Shown: positions 1 to 10,283, numbered from the stretch's first letter. The stretch is 64,000 nt of DNA from Nocardioides sp. (GCA_025924815.1 JAICHQ010000006.1:1-64000), one strand, 5' to 3'. Translations and numbers: made by a program. The notes: a model not told the origin generated them from the letters alone.

Positions 1-2
1 AG

Positions 3-371
3 GCCGCGCGCCAGGCCGTCAACGCGATCGCCAACCCGACCATGCCCGAGGTCGGCGAGCGCTACCTCGGCACGGTCGTGAAGACGACCAACTTCGGTGC
101 GTTCGTCTCCCTGCTCCCGGGCAAGGACGGGCTGCTCCACATCACCAAGCTCCGTGCTCTGGTGGGCGGCAAGCGGGTGGAGAACGTCGAGGACGTCGTC
201 TCGGTCGGCCAGAAGATCCAGGTGGAGATCGGCGAGATCGACGACCGCGGCAAGCTGTCGCTGATCCCCGTCGTCGAGGACGACAGCGCGAAGGGCGACG
301 GTGCGCAGGGCGAGGCTCCCGCGCCGGCCACCCCGGAGTCGACCGAGGCCGAGGCCCAGGTCACCGAGTGA
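3..371 (+). CDS. pnp: Polyribonucleotide nucleotidyltransferase (PNPase), C-terminal S1 domain, 5' truncated by window
   Basis: Reading frame open from window start; '[33 protein letters not shown]' is a PNPase S1 domain. Confidence 0.93.
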   Translation, partial: AARQAVNAIANPTMPEVGERYLGTVVKTTNFGAFVSLLPGKDGLLHITKLRALVGGKRVENVEDVVSVGQKIQVEIGEIDDRGKLSLIPVVEDDSAKGDGAQGEAPAPATPESTEAEAQVTE

Positions 372-378
372 CCCGACC

Positions 379-1743
379 GTGACCCACCAGGCATCTGCGA
401 CGACCGGCCGGCAGCCCGCTGCCGGCCGGTCGTCGGTCTCCCCGCTCCCCGCGGCCGGCCGGCCCTCGGGCACGACCCGGACCCTGCTGAGGGAGGACGG
501 CGGCGTCGTCCGGCGTACGACGCTGCCGAGCGGCCTGCGGATCATCACCGAGCAGGTTCCCGGCCAGCGCTCGGCGACCATCGGCGTCTGGGTGGGCGTG
601 GGCTCCCGCGACGAGGGGGCCACCGTGCACGGCTGCTCCCACTTCCTGGAGCACCTGCTGTTCAAGGGCACCCCCGAGCGGTCGGCGCTCGACATCTCGA
701 TCGCGCTCGACGCGGTCGGCGGGGAGTTCAACGCCTTCACCGCCAAGGAGTACACCTGCTTCCACGCGCGCGTCCTCGACCAGGACCTCCCCCTCGCGGT
801 GGACGTGCTCGGTGACATGGTCACCTCGTCGCTGATCACCGAGGACGACGTCGACGCCGAGCGCGACGTGATCCTCGACGAGATCGCGATGCACGACGAC
901 GACCCCGACGACGTCGCCCACAACCTCTTCGCGTCGCTGGCCTGGGGCGACTCGCCGCTGGGCCGTCCCATCGCGGGCACCGCCGAGACCATCGAGGCGA
1001 TGACCCGCGACCAGATCCGTCGCTTCTACGCCCGCCACTACCGGCCCGAGCGGATGGTCGTCTCGGTCGCGGGGAGCGTCGACCACGCGAAGGTCGTCCG
1101 CCTCGTGCGCACGGCCTTCTCGCGGCGGGACTTCCTGGCCGGCACCGCACGACCGGTTCCGGCGCGACAGACCGACAAGCCGCGCAAGGTCGGCACCGGC
1201 ATCGCCGAGGCGAGCCGGCAGTTCGAGCAGGTCAACGTCGTGCTGGGGGTGCAGGGCCTGACCCGGTCCGACGACCGGCGGTTCGCCCTCGGCGTCCTCA
1301 ACGCCGCCCTCGGCGGCGGCACGTCGAGCCGGCTCTTCCAGGAGGTGCGTGAGAAGCGCGGCCTGGCCTACTCCGTCTTCTCCTTCGCCAGCCAGCACGT
1401 CGACGCCGGACTGGTCGGGGTGTCCGTCGGCTGCCTGCCGAACAAGCTCGAGCAGGTCCTCGACGTCGTCAGGGCCGAGCTGGCCAAGATCGCCCAGGAC
1501 GGCATCGACGCCGAGGAGCTCACTCGCGGCAAGGGACAGCTCAAGGGCGGGCTCGTCCTCGGTCTCGAGGACTCCGCCTCGCGGATGACCCGGCTCGGGA
1601 AGTCCGAGCTGGTCGACGACGAGCTGCTCGCCATCGACGAGGTGCTCGCACGCATCGACGGTGTCACGCTCGACGACGTACGCATCCTGGCGGCGGAGCT
1701 GTTCTCCCAGCCGGAGATCCTGGCGATCGTCGGGCCCCGCTGA
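379..1743 (+). CDS. M16 family zinc metallopeptidase (pitrilysin-like)
   Basis: HFLEH (HxxEH) zinc motif, TLPSGLRIITE N-terminus; follows pnp as in many actinobacteria. GTG start at 379 is likelier than the ATG at 301. Confidence 0.92.
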   Translation: MTHQASATTGRQPAAGRSSVSPLPAAGRPSGTTRTLLREDGGVVRRTTLPSGLRIITEQVPGQRSATIGVWVGVGSRDEGATVHGCSHFLEHLLFKGTPERSALDISIALDAVGGEFNAFTAKEYTCFHARVLDQDLPLAVDVLGDMVTSSLITEDDVDAERDVILDEIAMHDDDPDDVAHNLFASLAWGDSPLGRPIAGTAETIEAMTRDQIRRFYARHYRPERMVVSVAGSVDHAKVVRLVRTAFSRRDFLAGTARPVPARQTDKPRKVGTGIAEASRQFEQVNVVLGVQGLTRSDDRRFALGVLNAALGGGTSSRLFQEVREKRGLAYSVFSFASQHVDAGLVGVSVGCLPNKLEQVLDVVRAELAKIAQDGIDAEELTRGKGQLKGGLVLGLEDSASRMTRLGKSELVDDELLAIDEVLARIDGVTLDDVRILAAELFSQPEILAIVGPR

Positions 1744-1904
1744 GCCTGGATCCCCCGATTTTCGCCTGCTGCGCGCCACCAGCCGGGGCGCTGGCTGCGT
1801 TGTGGACGCTCAACGGACAACCAGTACGACGCTCGCGCCTACGCCTTGCCATCACGCCCACCTGGTGACGCTCGCGACGCCGCAAATCGGTGGACCCAGC
1901 CTGA
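1743..1904. repeat. Copy 1 of a 162-bp imperfect inverted-repeat (hairpin) element
   Basis: Aligns without gaps to 14774..14935 with about 12 mismatches by eye; ends are inverted repeats (AGCCTGGATCC.CCGATT / AATCGGTGGACCCAGCCT). Confidence 0.9.
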
Positions 1905-1913
1905 GCCGTCCGC

Positions 1914-2621
1914 TCACGGCGCGGTGACGTGGACCAGCCCGTAGAAGCCCGGCATCTGCTGCGGGCCGTCGAGGGTCCACAGCACCTTCTGCTTCCCGCG
2001 GACGTCCGGCACGCGCACCCGCATCTCGAACCGGATGTTCTGGAACGCCGGCAGGACGGGCCGACCCTGTGCGTCGTGGAACGGGACAGCCTCGCAGTTC
2101 AGGCGATGGGTCCAGTAGGCGAAGCGGCCGAAGGCGATGTTGTAGTCCGGGCACGGGTCCAGGCGCAGCGTGGTGGACGACTCCAGCACCGCGACGAACC
2201 GCAGCAGGTCTCCCGGGTGGGCCCGGCCCGAGATGTGGCCGGTCGCCGAGACGCGGTCGTACGGCGTGACGACGTGGCTGTCGACCCCGCGACGGACGTC
2301 CGGGTGCCCGGCGGGGAGGTCGCGCCACGGGACGACCGTCGCGCCCGAGCCCCGATCGGGGGTGGTGTGGCTCGTCGCCACCGTGCTGGGATCGGTGGTC
2401 GGGGACGGTGTTCCGCCGCCGAGGCCGCTGATGATCGAGGCGCCTCCGACCACGACCAGCACCGCCGCGGCCGTCGCCACGAACGGCCGCCAGGGAACGC
2501 GGCGCCGCGGCAGCGACTCGTCGAGCCGGTCGACCGGGACCGTCGGTGGTGGGGGCTGCTCGGCCTGCCAGCGGCGGGAGGCGGCGGAGAGCCGCTCGTC
2601 CATCGGGTCGAGATCAGGCAT
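1914..2621 (-). CDS. Hypothetical membrane-anchored protein, probable regulator partner of the adjacent sigma factor
   Basis: Starts MPDLDPMDERLSAASRRW; single TM segment (PFVATAAAVLVVVGGASII); 8-nt overlap with upstream sigma gene. Confidence 0.7.
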   Translation of the reverse strand: MPDLDPMDERLSAASRRWQAEQPPPPTVPVDRLDESLPRRRVPWRPFVATAAAVLVVVGGASIISGLGGGTPSPTTDPSTVATSHTTPDRGSGATVVPWRDLPAGHPDVRRGVDSHVVTPYDRVSATGHISGRAHPGDLLRFVAVLESSTTLRLDPCPDYNIAFGRFAYWTHRLNCEAVPFHDAQGRPVLPAFQNIRFEMRVRVPDVRGKQKVLWTLDGPQQMPGFYGLVHVTAP

Positions 2622-3129
2622 CGTCGTCTCCCAACAGGTTGCGCAACCGCGCCCGGGCCTGATGCAGGGTCGCCTTGACGGTGCCGGGCGCACAGCCCAT
2701 CACCTCGGCGGTGGTGGCGACGTCCAGCCCCACGAAGTAGTACAGGTCGACCGCGAGGCGCTGCCGGCGGCTGAGGCCCGCGACCGCTCGCTCGAGGTCC
2801 AGGTCGTGCGCCGGCGCCGGGACTGCGGACTCGACCGAGTCGACCAGCTCGACCACCGACGCCGGCTGCCGCGTCCGGTGTCGGCGGCAGCGATCGGACA
2901 GGATCCCGACCAGCCAGGCGACCGGCGTGCCCCGCGACGCGTCGTAGGTCGACCACCGCTGCCAGGCGCGGATCAGCGCCTCCTGCACGACGTCGTCGCG
3001 GTCGGCCGGCGCGACCTGTCGCGCGGCGTACCGGGTCATCGCCGTCAGGTGAGGCTCCACCCAGCGCGCGAACTCCCCAGGGGTCCCGCGCTCGGTCATG
3101 TCCTGCCCTCCGGAGACCAGTGTCTCCAT
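2614..3129 (-). CDS. RNA polymerase ECF-type sigma factor
   Basis: Region 2 'DDVVQEALIRAWQRW' and region 4 'RRQRLAVDLYYFVGLDVATTAEVMGCAPGTVKATLHQARARLR'. The start may be the internal ATG at 3099. Confidence 0.9.
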   Translation of the reverse strand: METLVSGGQDMTERGTPGEFARWVEPHLTAMTRYAARQVAPADRDDVVQEALIRAWQRWSTYDASRGTPVAWLVGILSDRCRRHRTRQPASVVELVDSVESAVPAPAHDLDLERAVAGLSRRQRLAVDLYYFVGLDVATTAEVMGCAPGTVKATLHQARARLRNLLGDDDA

Positions 3130-3134
3130 GACCC

Positions 3135-3164
3135 TTCTACGCCGCGAGCGGCCATGCCGGTTTA
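3135..3164 (-). promoter_or_regulatory. Putative autoregulated ECF promoter upstream of sigma factor 1 (TAAACCGG / CGTAGAA)
   Basis: CCGGTTTA at 3157..3164 recurs upstream of the second ECF sigma gene (43428..43435) at similar spacing from a CGT-rich -10-like box. Confidence 0.35.
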
Positions 3165-3192
3165 GGCCGGACCCGGGGGCGTTGGCACCGGG

Positions 3193-3708
3193 CTACGGCG
3201 TGAGCATCGCGACGCCGGCGCAGGCGACGGCCCAGAGCACACTGGTGAACGTGCCGATGATGAACCGCTCGGCCACCCCGGTGTCCTCGCCGCTGCGGAG
3301 CTCCGGGTAGCGCCCGAGGCCCTTGACCGCGAGCACGATCGCGAGCCCCGGAGCCCACCCCGCCACCAGCGCGACGTACACCCCGAGCCGCTCGAGGGCG
3401 CCGATCCAGGCGCCGCCGCGGAGCACGGTGCCGGCGTGGGTGACCCGTTCCGGGTCCTCGACGAAGGCGAAGACCTGCGTGGTCACGAGTCCTCCGCCCG
3501 CGACCGCGAGGATGCCGGCGAGCACCGTGATCCCCCGGTCGAGGTGGTGGGCCGTGCCGCCGGTCCAGCCGACCAGCAGGGCGGCCGCGAGCAGCACGAG
3601 CGAGCCGGCCGCGACGACGCGCGCCGCCCGGCCGGTCGCGATCCCGGCCACGGACGCGACCGCGGCCACGCCGACCAGCAGCGTGACGAGGACCTCCTGG
3701 GCGTTCAA
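3193..3708 (-). CDS. Multi-pass membrane protein of unknown function
   Basis: Hydrophobic; probable TTG start overlapping the stop of 3705..4298 (TTGA). Confidence 0.65.
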   Translation of the reverse strand: MNAQEVLVTLLVGVAAVASVAGIATGRAARVVAAGSLVLLAAALLVGWTGGTAHHLDRGITVLAGILAVAGGGLVTTQVFAFVEDPERVTHAGTVLRGGAWIGALERLGVYVALVAGWAPGLAIVLAVKGLGRYPELRSGEDTGVAERFIIGTFTSVLWAVACAGVAMLTP

Positions 3709-4298
3709 CGGCCACCTCCGAGTGCGGTGCGGGTCAGGAACTCCACGAGCTCGCGGGCGCGGCGGCCCTCCGCGATGCCGGCGGCCGCGGCTCGCTGACT
3801 GACCGCCGACTGGCTGATGCCGATCCGCGCGCCGGACTCCTCGTAGGTCAGGCCCTGGTCGACGAGGTCGGCGACCTCCCAGCCCCGCGGCGTACGCCGG
3901 GACAGCAGCGCCGCCCACAGCCACACGGCCGACTCCAGGGCGCGGACCCCGTCGCCGTCGCCGACCGCCCGGACGTGCCAGGGGCTCGACTTGGCGTGCG
4001 TGACCGCTTCGCGGGCATGGAGGTACGCCGGGCCCCGGCCGGCGCGGGCCTGCTCGGCGAGGGGCGTCTCGACGGCTCCGATGCCGATCCCGATGTTCCA
4101 CTCCCCGGATCGCAGGAGCGGCTCGAGCGCGGCGACCAGCGCAGCGGGCTCGTCGAGGACGCCCTGGAGCTCATCGCCCACGGTGCGTTCGAAGGCGAGC
4201 AGGGTGGGCACCTCCGCGAGAGACGCGAGGGCCGCCGGCACCCGGTCGGTGCCGGTCCGGCTCCCGTCCTGGTCGACGGTCAGCACCACCACGTCCAT
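3705..4298 (-). CDS. SatD-like HTH protein
   Basis: Start MDVVVLTVDQDGSR and C-terminal HTH 'LTYEESGARIGISQSAVSQRAAAAGI' are characteristic of SatD-family proteins. Confidence 0.75.
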   Translation of the reverse strand: MDVVVLTVDQDGSRTGTDRVPAALASLAEVPTLLAFERTVGDELQGVLDEPAALVAALEPLLRSGEWNIGIGIGAVETPLAEQARAGRGPAYLHAREAVTHAKSSPWHVRAVGDGDGVRALESAVWLWAALLSRRTPRGWEVADLVDQGLTYEESGARIGISQSAVSQRAAAAGIAEGRRARELVEFLTRTALGGGR

Positions 4299-4328
4299 CG
4301 GAAGCCTCCCTCTGATGCGACCTCAAGT

Positions 4329-4344
4329 TTAGAAAATAATCTAA
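4329..4344. promoter_or_regulatory. AT-rich inverted repeat TTAGA-N6-TCTAA upstream of the SatD-like gene
   Basis: Direct reading of ttagaaaataatctaa, about 30 nt upstream of the ATG at 4298 (- strand), in otherwise GC-rich sequence. Confidence 0.5.
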
Positions 4345-4370
4345 TATCTAGTCAACATCAGGGAATGATC

Positions 4371-4886
4371 TCATCTCCGCCCGATGATGGCGACCACCGG
4401 CGGCGCCTTCTGGTCGACCACGGAGACCCGGAAGCCGCCCTCGGTCAGGGCCGCCGAGGCCTTCCGGACGATGTTGGGCACCAGCTCGGGCTGCGTCGTC
4501 TCGTAGTAGAGGTAGACCGCACCGCCCGGAAGCACCCGATCGTGCAGCAGCGCCACCTCGTCGGCGCAGCTGCGCACCCAGAACAGGTTGACGTTGAACG
4601 CGAAGGCCTTGTGCAGCCGCTTGACCGGCACCCGCAGGGTGGCCAGGTCGATCTGGCGCACGGTGAGGCGCCCCGCGTCGACGTACTTCTGGTTGCGGCG
4701 CCGGGTGCGGTCGACGCCGGACTCGGACCTGTCGATCGCGAACAGCTTGCCGGTGGTGAGTCGCTGGCAGATCAGCTCGGCGCCATAGCCGGCGCCGCAG
4801 CCGATCTCGAGGACGTTGTCGCCCGGTTGTGGGTCCATCAGCTCGACGGCCCAGATCATCCGCGGAGGGATCTGCGGAACTGGCAT
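4371..4886 (-). CDS. Class I SAM-dependent methyltransferase (PCMT-like)
   Basis: 'PQPGDNVLEIGCGAGYGAELI' SAM motif I; 'IPPRMIWAVELMDPQ' resembles the PCMT family. Confidence 0.8.
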   Translation of the reverse strand: MPVPQIPPRMIWAVELMDPQPGDNVLEIGCGAGYGAELICQRLTTGKLFAIDRSESGVDRTRRRNQKYVDAGRLTVRQIDLATLRVPVKRLHKAFAFNVNLFWVRSCADEVALLHDRVLPGGAVYLYYETTQPELVPNIVRKASAALTEGGFRVSVVDQKAPPVVAIIGRR

Positions 4887-4956
4887 GCCCTCAGCCTGCC
4901 AGATCCCCGCCGGATCCTTGCCGGACCCTGGCTGCCCGTCCGTCGGGGTGCCTTAG

Positions 4957-5760
<804 letters not shown>

Positions 5761-6072
5761 CTACCAGCCCGGGACCACGAGGCGGACCAGTGCGGCAGCG
5801 GCCGCGGCCGTGAACACCACGACCAGGAACGGCGTCCGCAGCAGCAGCGCCACCACCGCCGCGGCGAGACCGGCCGCCCGGGCGTCGAGGGTGAGTCTCG
5901 TGCCGTCGGCGAAGACCTGCACCGCGACCAGCGCGGCGAGGAGAGCGACCGGGATCAGGTCGGCGACGCGTTCGACCACCGGGTGGTCGAGGACCCGCGC
6001 GGGCAGGGAGACACCCGCCAGCTTGAGGAGGTAGCACCCGGCGCCGGCGCCGAGGATCGCCAGCCAGGTCAT
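5761..6072 (-). CDS. azlD: Branched-chain amino acid exporter subunit, AzlD family
   Basis: Small membrane protein overlapping AzlC by 4 nt; AzlD-like 'LPARVLDHPVVERVADLIPVALLAALVAVQ'. Confidence 0.87.
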   Translation of the reverse strand: MTWLAILGAGAGCYLLKLAGVSLPARVLDHPVVERVADLIPVALLAALVAVQVFADGTRLTLDARAAGLAAAVVALLLRTPFLVVVFTAAAAAALVRLVVPGW

Positions 6073-6788
6073 GGCCCGGGAAGCTCCGTCCGGTCGCCGG
6101 CCGACCGGGTGAGGACCCCCGCGAGCAGGGCGACCCCACCGGCCACGAGCACGGGAACCCCGGCCGCCGTCACCGGCACGACTCCGAGCGCGACGGCCGC
6201 CGCACTGACGGCGATCACCCGGTTGCGCGCATCGGCCAGGCGTGGCCACAGCAGGGCGAGGAACGCGCCGCCGACGGCCGCGTCGAGCCCGTAGTCACGA
6301 GGGTCGCCGATCAGGTTGCCGGCGACGGCCCCGACGAGCGTGAACAGGTTCCACAGGACGAAGACGGCCAGCCCGGTGGTCACGAAGCCGGTGCGGGCGA
6401 GGTCACGGGAGTCCCGGGTCACCGACATCGCCGTCGACTCGTCGATGACCAGGAGGGCCGCGGCCGGCCGCCGCCAGCCCCGGAAGTCCAGGAGGGGTGT
6501 GAGCTTGAGGCCGTAGAGGGTGTTGCGGGTGCCGAGCATCAACGAGGTCAGGGCCCCCGACCACATGGCGCCGCCGGCGGCGACGACGCCGACGAAGGCG
6601 AACTGGGAGGCACCGGTGAACATCACCAGGGACAGCACACAGGTCTGCGGCACCGAGAGCCCGGCGGCTACCGAGACGGCACCGAAGGACACGCCGTACA
6701 GCCCGGTGGCGATGCCCACGCCGAGGCTGTCGCGGACGACCGCGCGGTGCGCGGCCGCCGAGGGCGCGCTGCTCCCAGGATCGACCAC
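6069..6788 (-). CDS. azlC: AzlC family ABC-type/branched-chain amino acid permease
   Basis: 'GVSFGAVSVAAGLSVPQTCVLSLVMFTGASQFAFVGVVAAGG' is an AzlC signature. Confidence 0.93.
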   Translation of the reverse strand: MVDPGSSAPSAAAHRAVVRDSLGVGIATGLYGVSFGAVSVAAGLSVPQTCVLSLVMFTGASQFAFVGVVAAGGAMWSGALTSLMLGTRNTLYGLKLTPLLDFRGWRRPAAALLVIDESTAMSVTRDSRDLARTGFVTTGLAVFVLWNLFTLVGAVAGNLIGDPRDYGLDAAVGGAFLALLWPRLADARNRVIAVSAAAVALGVVPVTAAGVPVLVAGGVALLAGVLTRSAGDRTELPGP

Positions 6789-6808
6789 GCGCCGACCCTA
6801 GGCGACGG

Positions 6809-7030
6809 TCAGTGGCGGCGGGTCACGCGGATCGGTCGCGGCTGCTCGTGCTGCCCGTGCACGAGGACGTACGCCGCCAGCAGGCCCAATAGGCCGCCGG
6901 CCAGGGCCCCCCCGGAGATGGCGATGGGAAGCGGCGTGGAGTGGGCGATCCAGACGCCGGCGAGGATGCCGAAGCTCAGGCTGATCGCGCCGAGCACGAT
7001 CCGATGGAGTATCGGCAGTGGACCGAACAT
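6809..7030 (-). CDS. Small two-TM hypothetical protein
   Basis: MFGPLPILHRIVLGAISLSFGILAGVWIAHSTPLPIAI...; glycine-rich TM segments. Confidence 0.6.
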   Translation of the reverse strand: MFGPLPILHRIVLGAISLSFGILAGVWIAHSTPLPIAISGGALAGGLLGLLAAYVLVHGQHEQPRPIRVTRRH

Positions 7031-7095
7031 CGTTGCCTCCTGTCGGGGCGAGGGAGTCCATCGTGACCGCACGGCGGCCGAAAACCAAGCAGTGA

Positions 7096-7638
7096 TCATG
7101 ACACAGCGGTGTGCAGCCGCACCTGCCTGACCTGCGTCGTCCCCGTGCCGTCGAGATCGAGCGTGCGCGAGGCGCCGTCGGCGGCCCAGCCGGCCTCGGT
7201 CAGGAACCTGCGCAGCACGTCGTCCTCGGCGACCAGCCAGGTCACGCTCCGGGTGAAGCCGTCCGCGGCCATGGTGTCCACCGCTGCCTGGACCAGCCGC
7301 GAGCCGTGGCCCCGGCCGCGCTCGTCGGCGTCCACGGTGAGCTCCATCAGCTCGCCATCCCTGACGCCGTCGCAGTCGGGATCGGTCGCCGGGGTCGTGA
7401 TGGCGAACCCTACGACCCGGTTGCGCTCGAGAGCGACCAGGGCCCGGTGTCGCGCGTCGGCGGGCCGCTCCAGCGCGTCGCGCCAGAGCTGGGCGAAGTC
7501 CGCCTCGCGCAGGTCGCCGGCGGCCGGCACCAGATCGACGTACGACGTGGCCCAGGCGCGCGCCTGGATCGCGGCGATGGCCTCGGCGTCGTCGGCCCAG
7601 GCGATGCGGACCGAGACGTCGGCAGAGGGCGTGCTCAC
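7096..7638 (-). CDS. GNAT family N-acetyltransferase
   Basis: 'ELMELTVDADERGRGHGSRLVQAAVDTM' acetyl-CoA motif. Confidence 0.9.
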   Translation of the reverse strand: MSTPSADVSVRIAWADDAEAIAAIQARAWATSYVDLVPAAGDLREADFAQLWRDALERPADARHRALVALERNRVVGFAITTPATDPDCDGVRDGELMELTVDADERGRGHGSRLVQAAVDTMAADGFTRSVTWLVAEDDVLRRFLTEAGWAADGASRTLDLDGTGTTQVRQVRLHTAVS

Positions 7639-7721
7639 GGGTCCATGGTCGCAGCGAAGGCGGTGTTACACAGCATCGGCACTGATGCAGAAAGTCGTCA
7701 TGGCGCTGCTACGGTGGGTGT

Positions 7722-8711
7722 GTGTACGGCAACGACTTCGGGGGCGACCAGCACACCCGCCACGAGCCCGACAGGCCGCACGACGACCGGGCGTTCACTG
7801 CGCTGCTCGCCGGCGAGGGCCGGGTCGAGCCACGCGACGACATGCCCGAGGGCTACCGCAAGACGCTCGTGCGGCAGATCGCCCAGCACGCGCACTCCGA
7901 GATCATCGGGATGCAGCCGGAGGGCAACTGGATCAGCCGGGCACCCAGCCTGCGCCGCAAGGCGATCCTGATGGCCAAGGTGCAGGACGAGGCGGGTCAC
8001 GGTCTCTACCTGTACGCCGCGGCCGAGACGCTCGGCGTCGACCGGGCCGACCTGGTCGACCAGCTGCACTCCGGGCGGCAGAAGTACTCCTCGATCTTCA
8101 ACTACCCGACGCTCACCTGGGCCGACGTGGGTGCGATCGGCTGGCTGGTCGACGGCGCCGCGATCACCAACCAGGTGCCGCTGTGCCGCTGCTCCTACGG
8201 GCCCTATGCCCGCGCCATGGTGCGGGTCTGCAAGGAGGAGTCGTTCCACCAGCGGCAGGGCTTCGAGATCCTGTACACGCTCTCGCACGGCACGCCGTCG
8301 CAGAAGGCGATGGCCCAGGACGCCGTCAACCGCTACTGGTGGCCGTCGCTGATGATGTTCGGCCCGCCCGATGACGACAGCCCCAACTCCGCGCAGTCGA
8401 TGGCCTGGGGCATCAAGCGCTTCAGCAACGACGAGCTGCGGCAGCGCTTCGTCGACATGACCGTGCCCCAGGCCCAGGCGCTCGGACTGACGCTGCCCGA
8501 CCCCGACCTCCGCTGGAACGACGAGCGCGGCGGCTACGACTACGGGGAGATCGACTTCACCGAGCTTTTCGAGGTGATCCGGGGCAACGGCCCCTGCAAC
8601 ACCGAGCGGATGGCCCACAAGCGCGCCGCCCACCAGGCCGGGGCCTGGGCCCGCGACGCGGCCGAGGCGTACGCCGAGAAGCACGCGCGTCGTACCGAGT
8701 CGGTGGCCTGA
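7722..8711 (+). CDS. paaA: 1,2-phenylacetyl-CoA epoxidase subunit PaaA
   Basis: [25 protein letters not shown] and the [13 protein letters not shown] di-iron motif. Confidence 0.97.
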   Translation: MYGNDFGGDQHTRHEPDRPHDDRAFTALLAGEGRVEPRDDMPEGYRKTLVRQIAQHAHSEIIGMQPEGNWISRAPSLRRKAILMAKVQDEAGHGLYLYAAAETLGVDRADLVDQLHSGRQKYSSIFNYPTLTWADVGAIGWLVDGAAITNQVPLCRCSYGPYARAMVRVCKEESFHQRQGFEILYTLSHGTPSQKAMAQDAVNRYWWPSLMMFGPPDDDSPNSAQSMAWGIKRFSNDELRQRFVDMTVPQAQALGLTLPDPDLRWNDERGGYDYGEIDFTELFEVIRGNGPCNTERMAHKRAAHQAGAWARDAAEAYAEKHARRTESVA

Positions 8712-9043
8712 TGGCCTCCACAGGCTCGACCGACGGGAAGAACCCCGACCCGACAGGCTCGGGACGGCGCTGGCCGCTGTGGGAGGTCTTCGTCCGAGCC
8801 CGACGTGGCCTGTCGCACGTACACGCCGGCTCGCTGCACGCCCCTGACGCCGAGATGGCGCTGCGCAACGCGCGCGACCTCTACACACGGCGCGGTGAGG
8901 GGGTCTCGCTGTGGGTCGTGAGGTCCTCCGACATCGAGGCGTCGACGCCCGACGAGCGCGACTCGTTCTTCGACCCCGCCGCCGACAAGATCTACCGTCA
9001 CCCGACGTTCTACGACGTGCCCGAGGGGGTCGAGCATCTGTGA
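8711..9043 (+). CDS. paaB: 1,2-phenylacetyl-CoA epoxidase subunit PaaB
   Basis: 'WPLWEVFVRARRGLSHVHAGSLHAPDAEMALRNARDLYTRRGEGVSLWVV'; 1-nt overlap with paaA. Confidence 0.96.
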   Translation: MASTGSTDGKNPDPTGSGRRWPLWEVFVRARRGLSHVHAGSLHAPDAEMALRNARDLYTRRGEGVSLWVVRSSDIEASTPDERDSFFDPAADKIYRHPTFYDVPEGVEHL

Positions 9044-9789
9044 CCTCCGCCAAGACGTTGCTACTCGACTACACGCTCGGGCTCGCCGACGACGCACTCG
9101 TCTCGGCCCAGCGGATGGGCTGGTGGATCAGCCGCGCCCCCGAGCTCGAGGAGGACGTCGCGCTGGCCAACATCGGTCTCGACCAGCTCGGCCAGGCGCG
9201 GTCCCTGCTGACCTACGCCGGGCAGCTCGAGGGTGTGGGCCGCACCGAGGACGATCTGGCCTACCTCCGCGACGAGCGCGACTTCCGCAACGTCAAGCTC
9301 GTCGAGCGGCCGATGACCGACTTCGGCGTCGCCATGGCCCGCCTGCTGGTCTTCGCGACCTACCAGCTCCACCTCTACCGGGGGCTGTCCGTGAGCAGCG
9401 ACGACACCCTGTCCGGCGTGGCCGCGAAGGCGGTCAAGGAGGTGGCCTACCACGTCGACCACGCCGCGCACTGGGTGCTGCGTCTGGGCGACGGCACCGA
9501 GGAGTCCCACGCGCGGATGCAGGCGGCGCTCGACGCCGAGTGGCCCTACGTCGACGAGCTGTTCGCGCCCCTCGACCCGTCGCTCGCCGGGCACGTCGCG
9601 GACCCGGCTGCGCTCCGCGAGGACGTGCTGACCGACGTACGCCGGGTGGTCACGGAGGCCACGCTCTCGATGCCCGAGGTGTCGCCCGCCCTCGGTGGCG
9701 GCCGCGAGGGGCTCCACACCGAGCATCTCGGCTACCTCCTGGCCGAGCTGCAGCACCTGCACCGGTCCCATCCGGGGGCGACATGGTGA
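9040..9789 (+). CDS. paaC: 1,2-phenylacetyl-CoA epoxidase subunit PaaC
   Basis: GTG start overlapping the paaB stop; 'EEDVALANIGLDQLGQARSLLTYAG' and 'AKAVKEVAYHVDHA'. Confidence 0.95.
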   Translation: MTSAKTLLLDYTLGLADDALVSAQRMGWWISRAPELEEDVALANIGLDQLGQARSLLTYAGQLEGVGRTEDDLAYLRDERDFRNVKLVERPMTDFGVAMARLLVFATYQLHLYRGLSVSSDDTLSGVAAKAVKEVAYHVDHAAHWVLRLGDGTEESHARMQAALDAEWPYVDELFAPLDPSLAGHVADPAALREDVLTDVRRVVTEATLSMPEVSPALGGGREGLHTEHLGYLLAELQHLHRSHPGATW

Positions 9790-10283
9790 CGAGCTCCCTG
9801 AGCGGGGTCGTGTCGCGTGCGCGGGAGGTCGCCGCGACCGTGCTCGACCCCGAGCTGCCGCAGGTCACCATCGAGGACCTCGGGATCCTCCGCGACGTCA
9901 CCGAGGACGACCAGGGCCGGGTCCACGTGACGATCACGCCGACGTACTCCGGCTGCCCGGCGATGGAGACGATCCGGGAGGACCTCATCGACGTGCTGAC
10001 CCTCGCCGGATACCAGCGCGTCGACATCGAGTTCGTGCTGAGCCCGGCCTGGACCACCGACGACCTCACCGAGACCGGACGCCGCAAGCTCGTCTCTGCC
10101 GGCATCGCACCGCCGGGGCCCGCCCGGCCCGCCACTCCAGTGACCGTGGCGCTCTCGGTGCGCTGCCCGCAGTGCGGCAGCCTCGACACCCGGGAGTCGA
10201 GCCGTTTCGGCTCGACCGCCTGCAAGAGCCTGTGGGTCTGCCGCTCCTGCCGGGAGCCCTTCGACCACTTCAAGGCCCTGTAG
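9783..10283 (+). CDS. paaD: Phenylacetate-CoA oxygenase subunit PaaD
   Basis: DUF59-type N-terminus plus C-terminal CPQCGS...CKSLWVCRSCREPFDHFK. Confidence 0.95.
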   Translation: MVTSSLSGVVSRAREVAATVLDPELPQVTIEDLGILRDVTEDDQGRVHVTITPTYSGCPAMETIREDLIDVLTLAGYQRVDIEFVLSPAWTTDDLTETGRRKLVSAGIAPPGPARPATPVTVALSVRCPQCGSLDTRESSRFGSTACKSLWVCRSCREPFDHFKAL

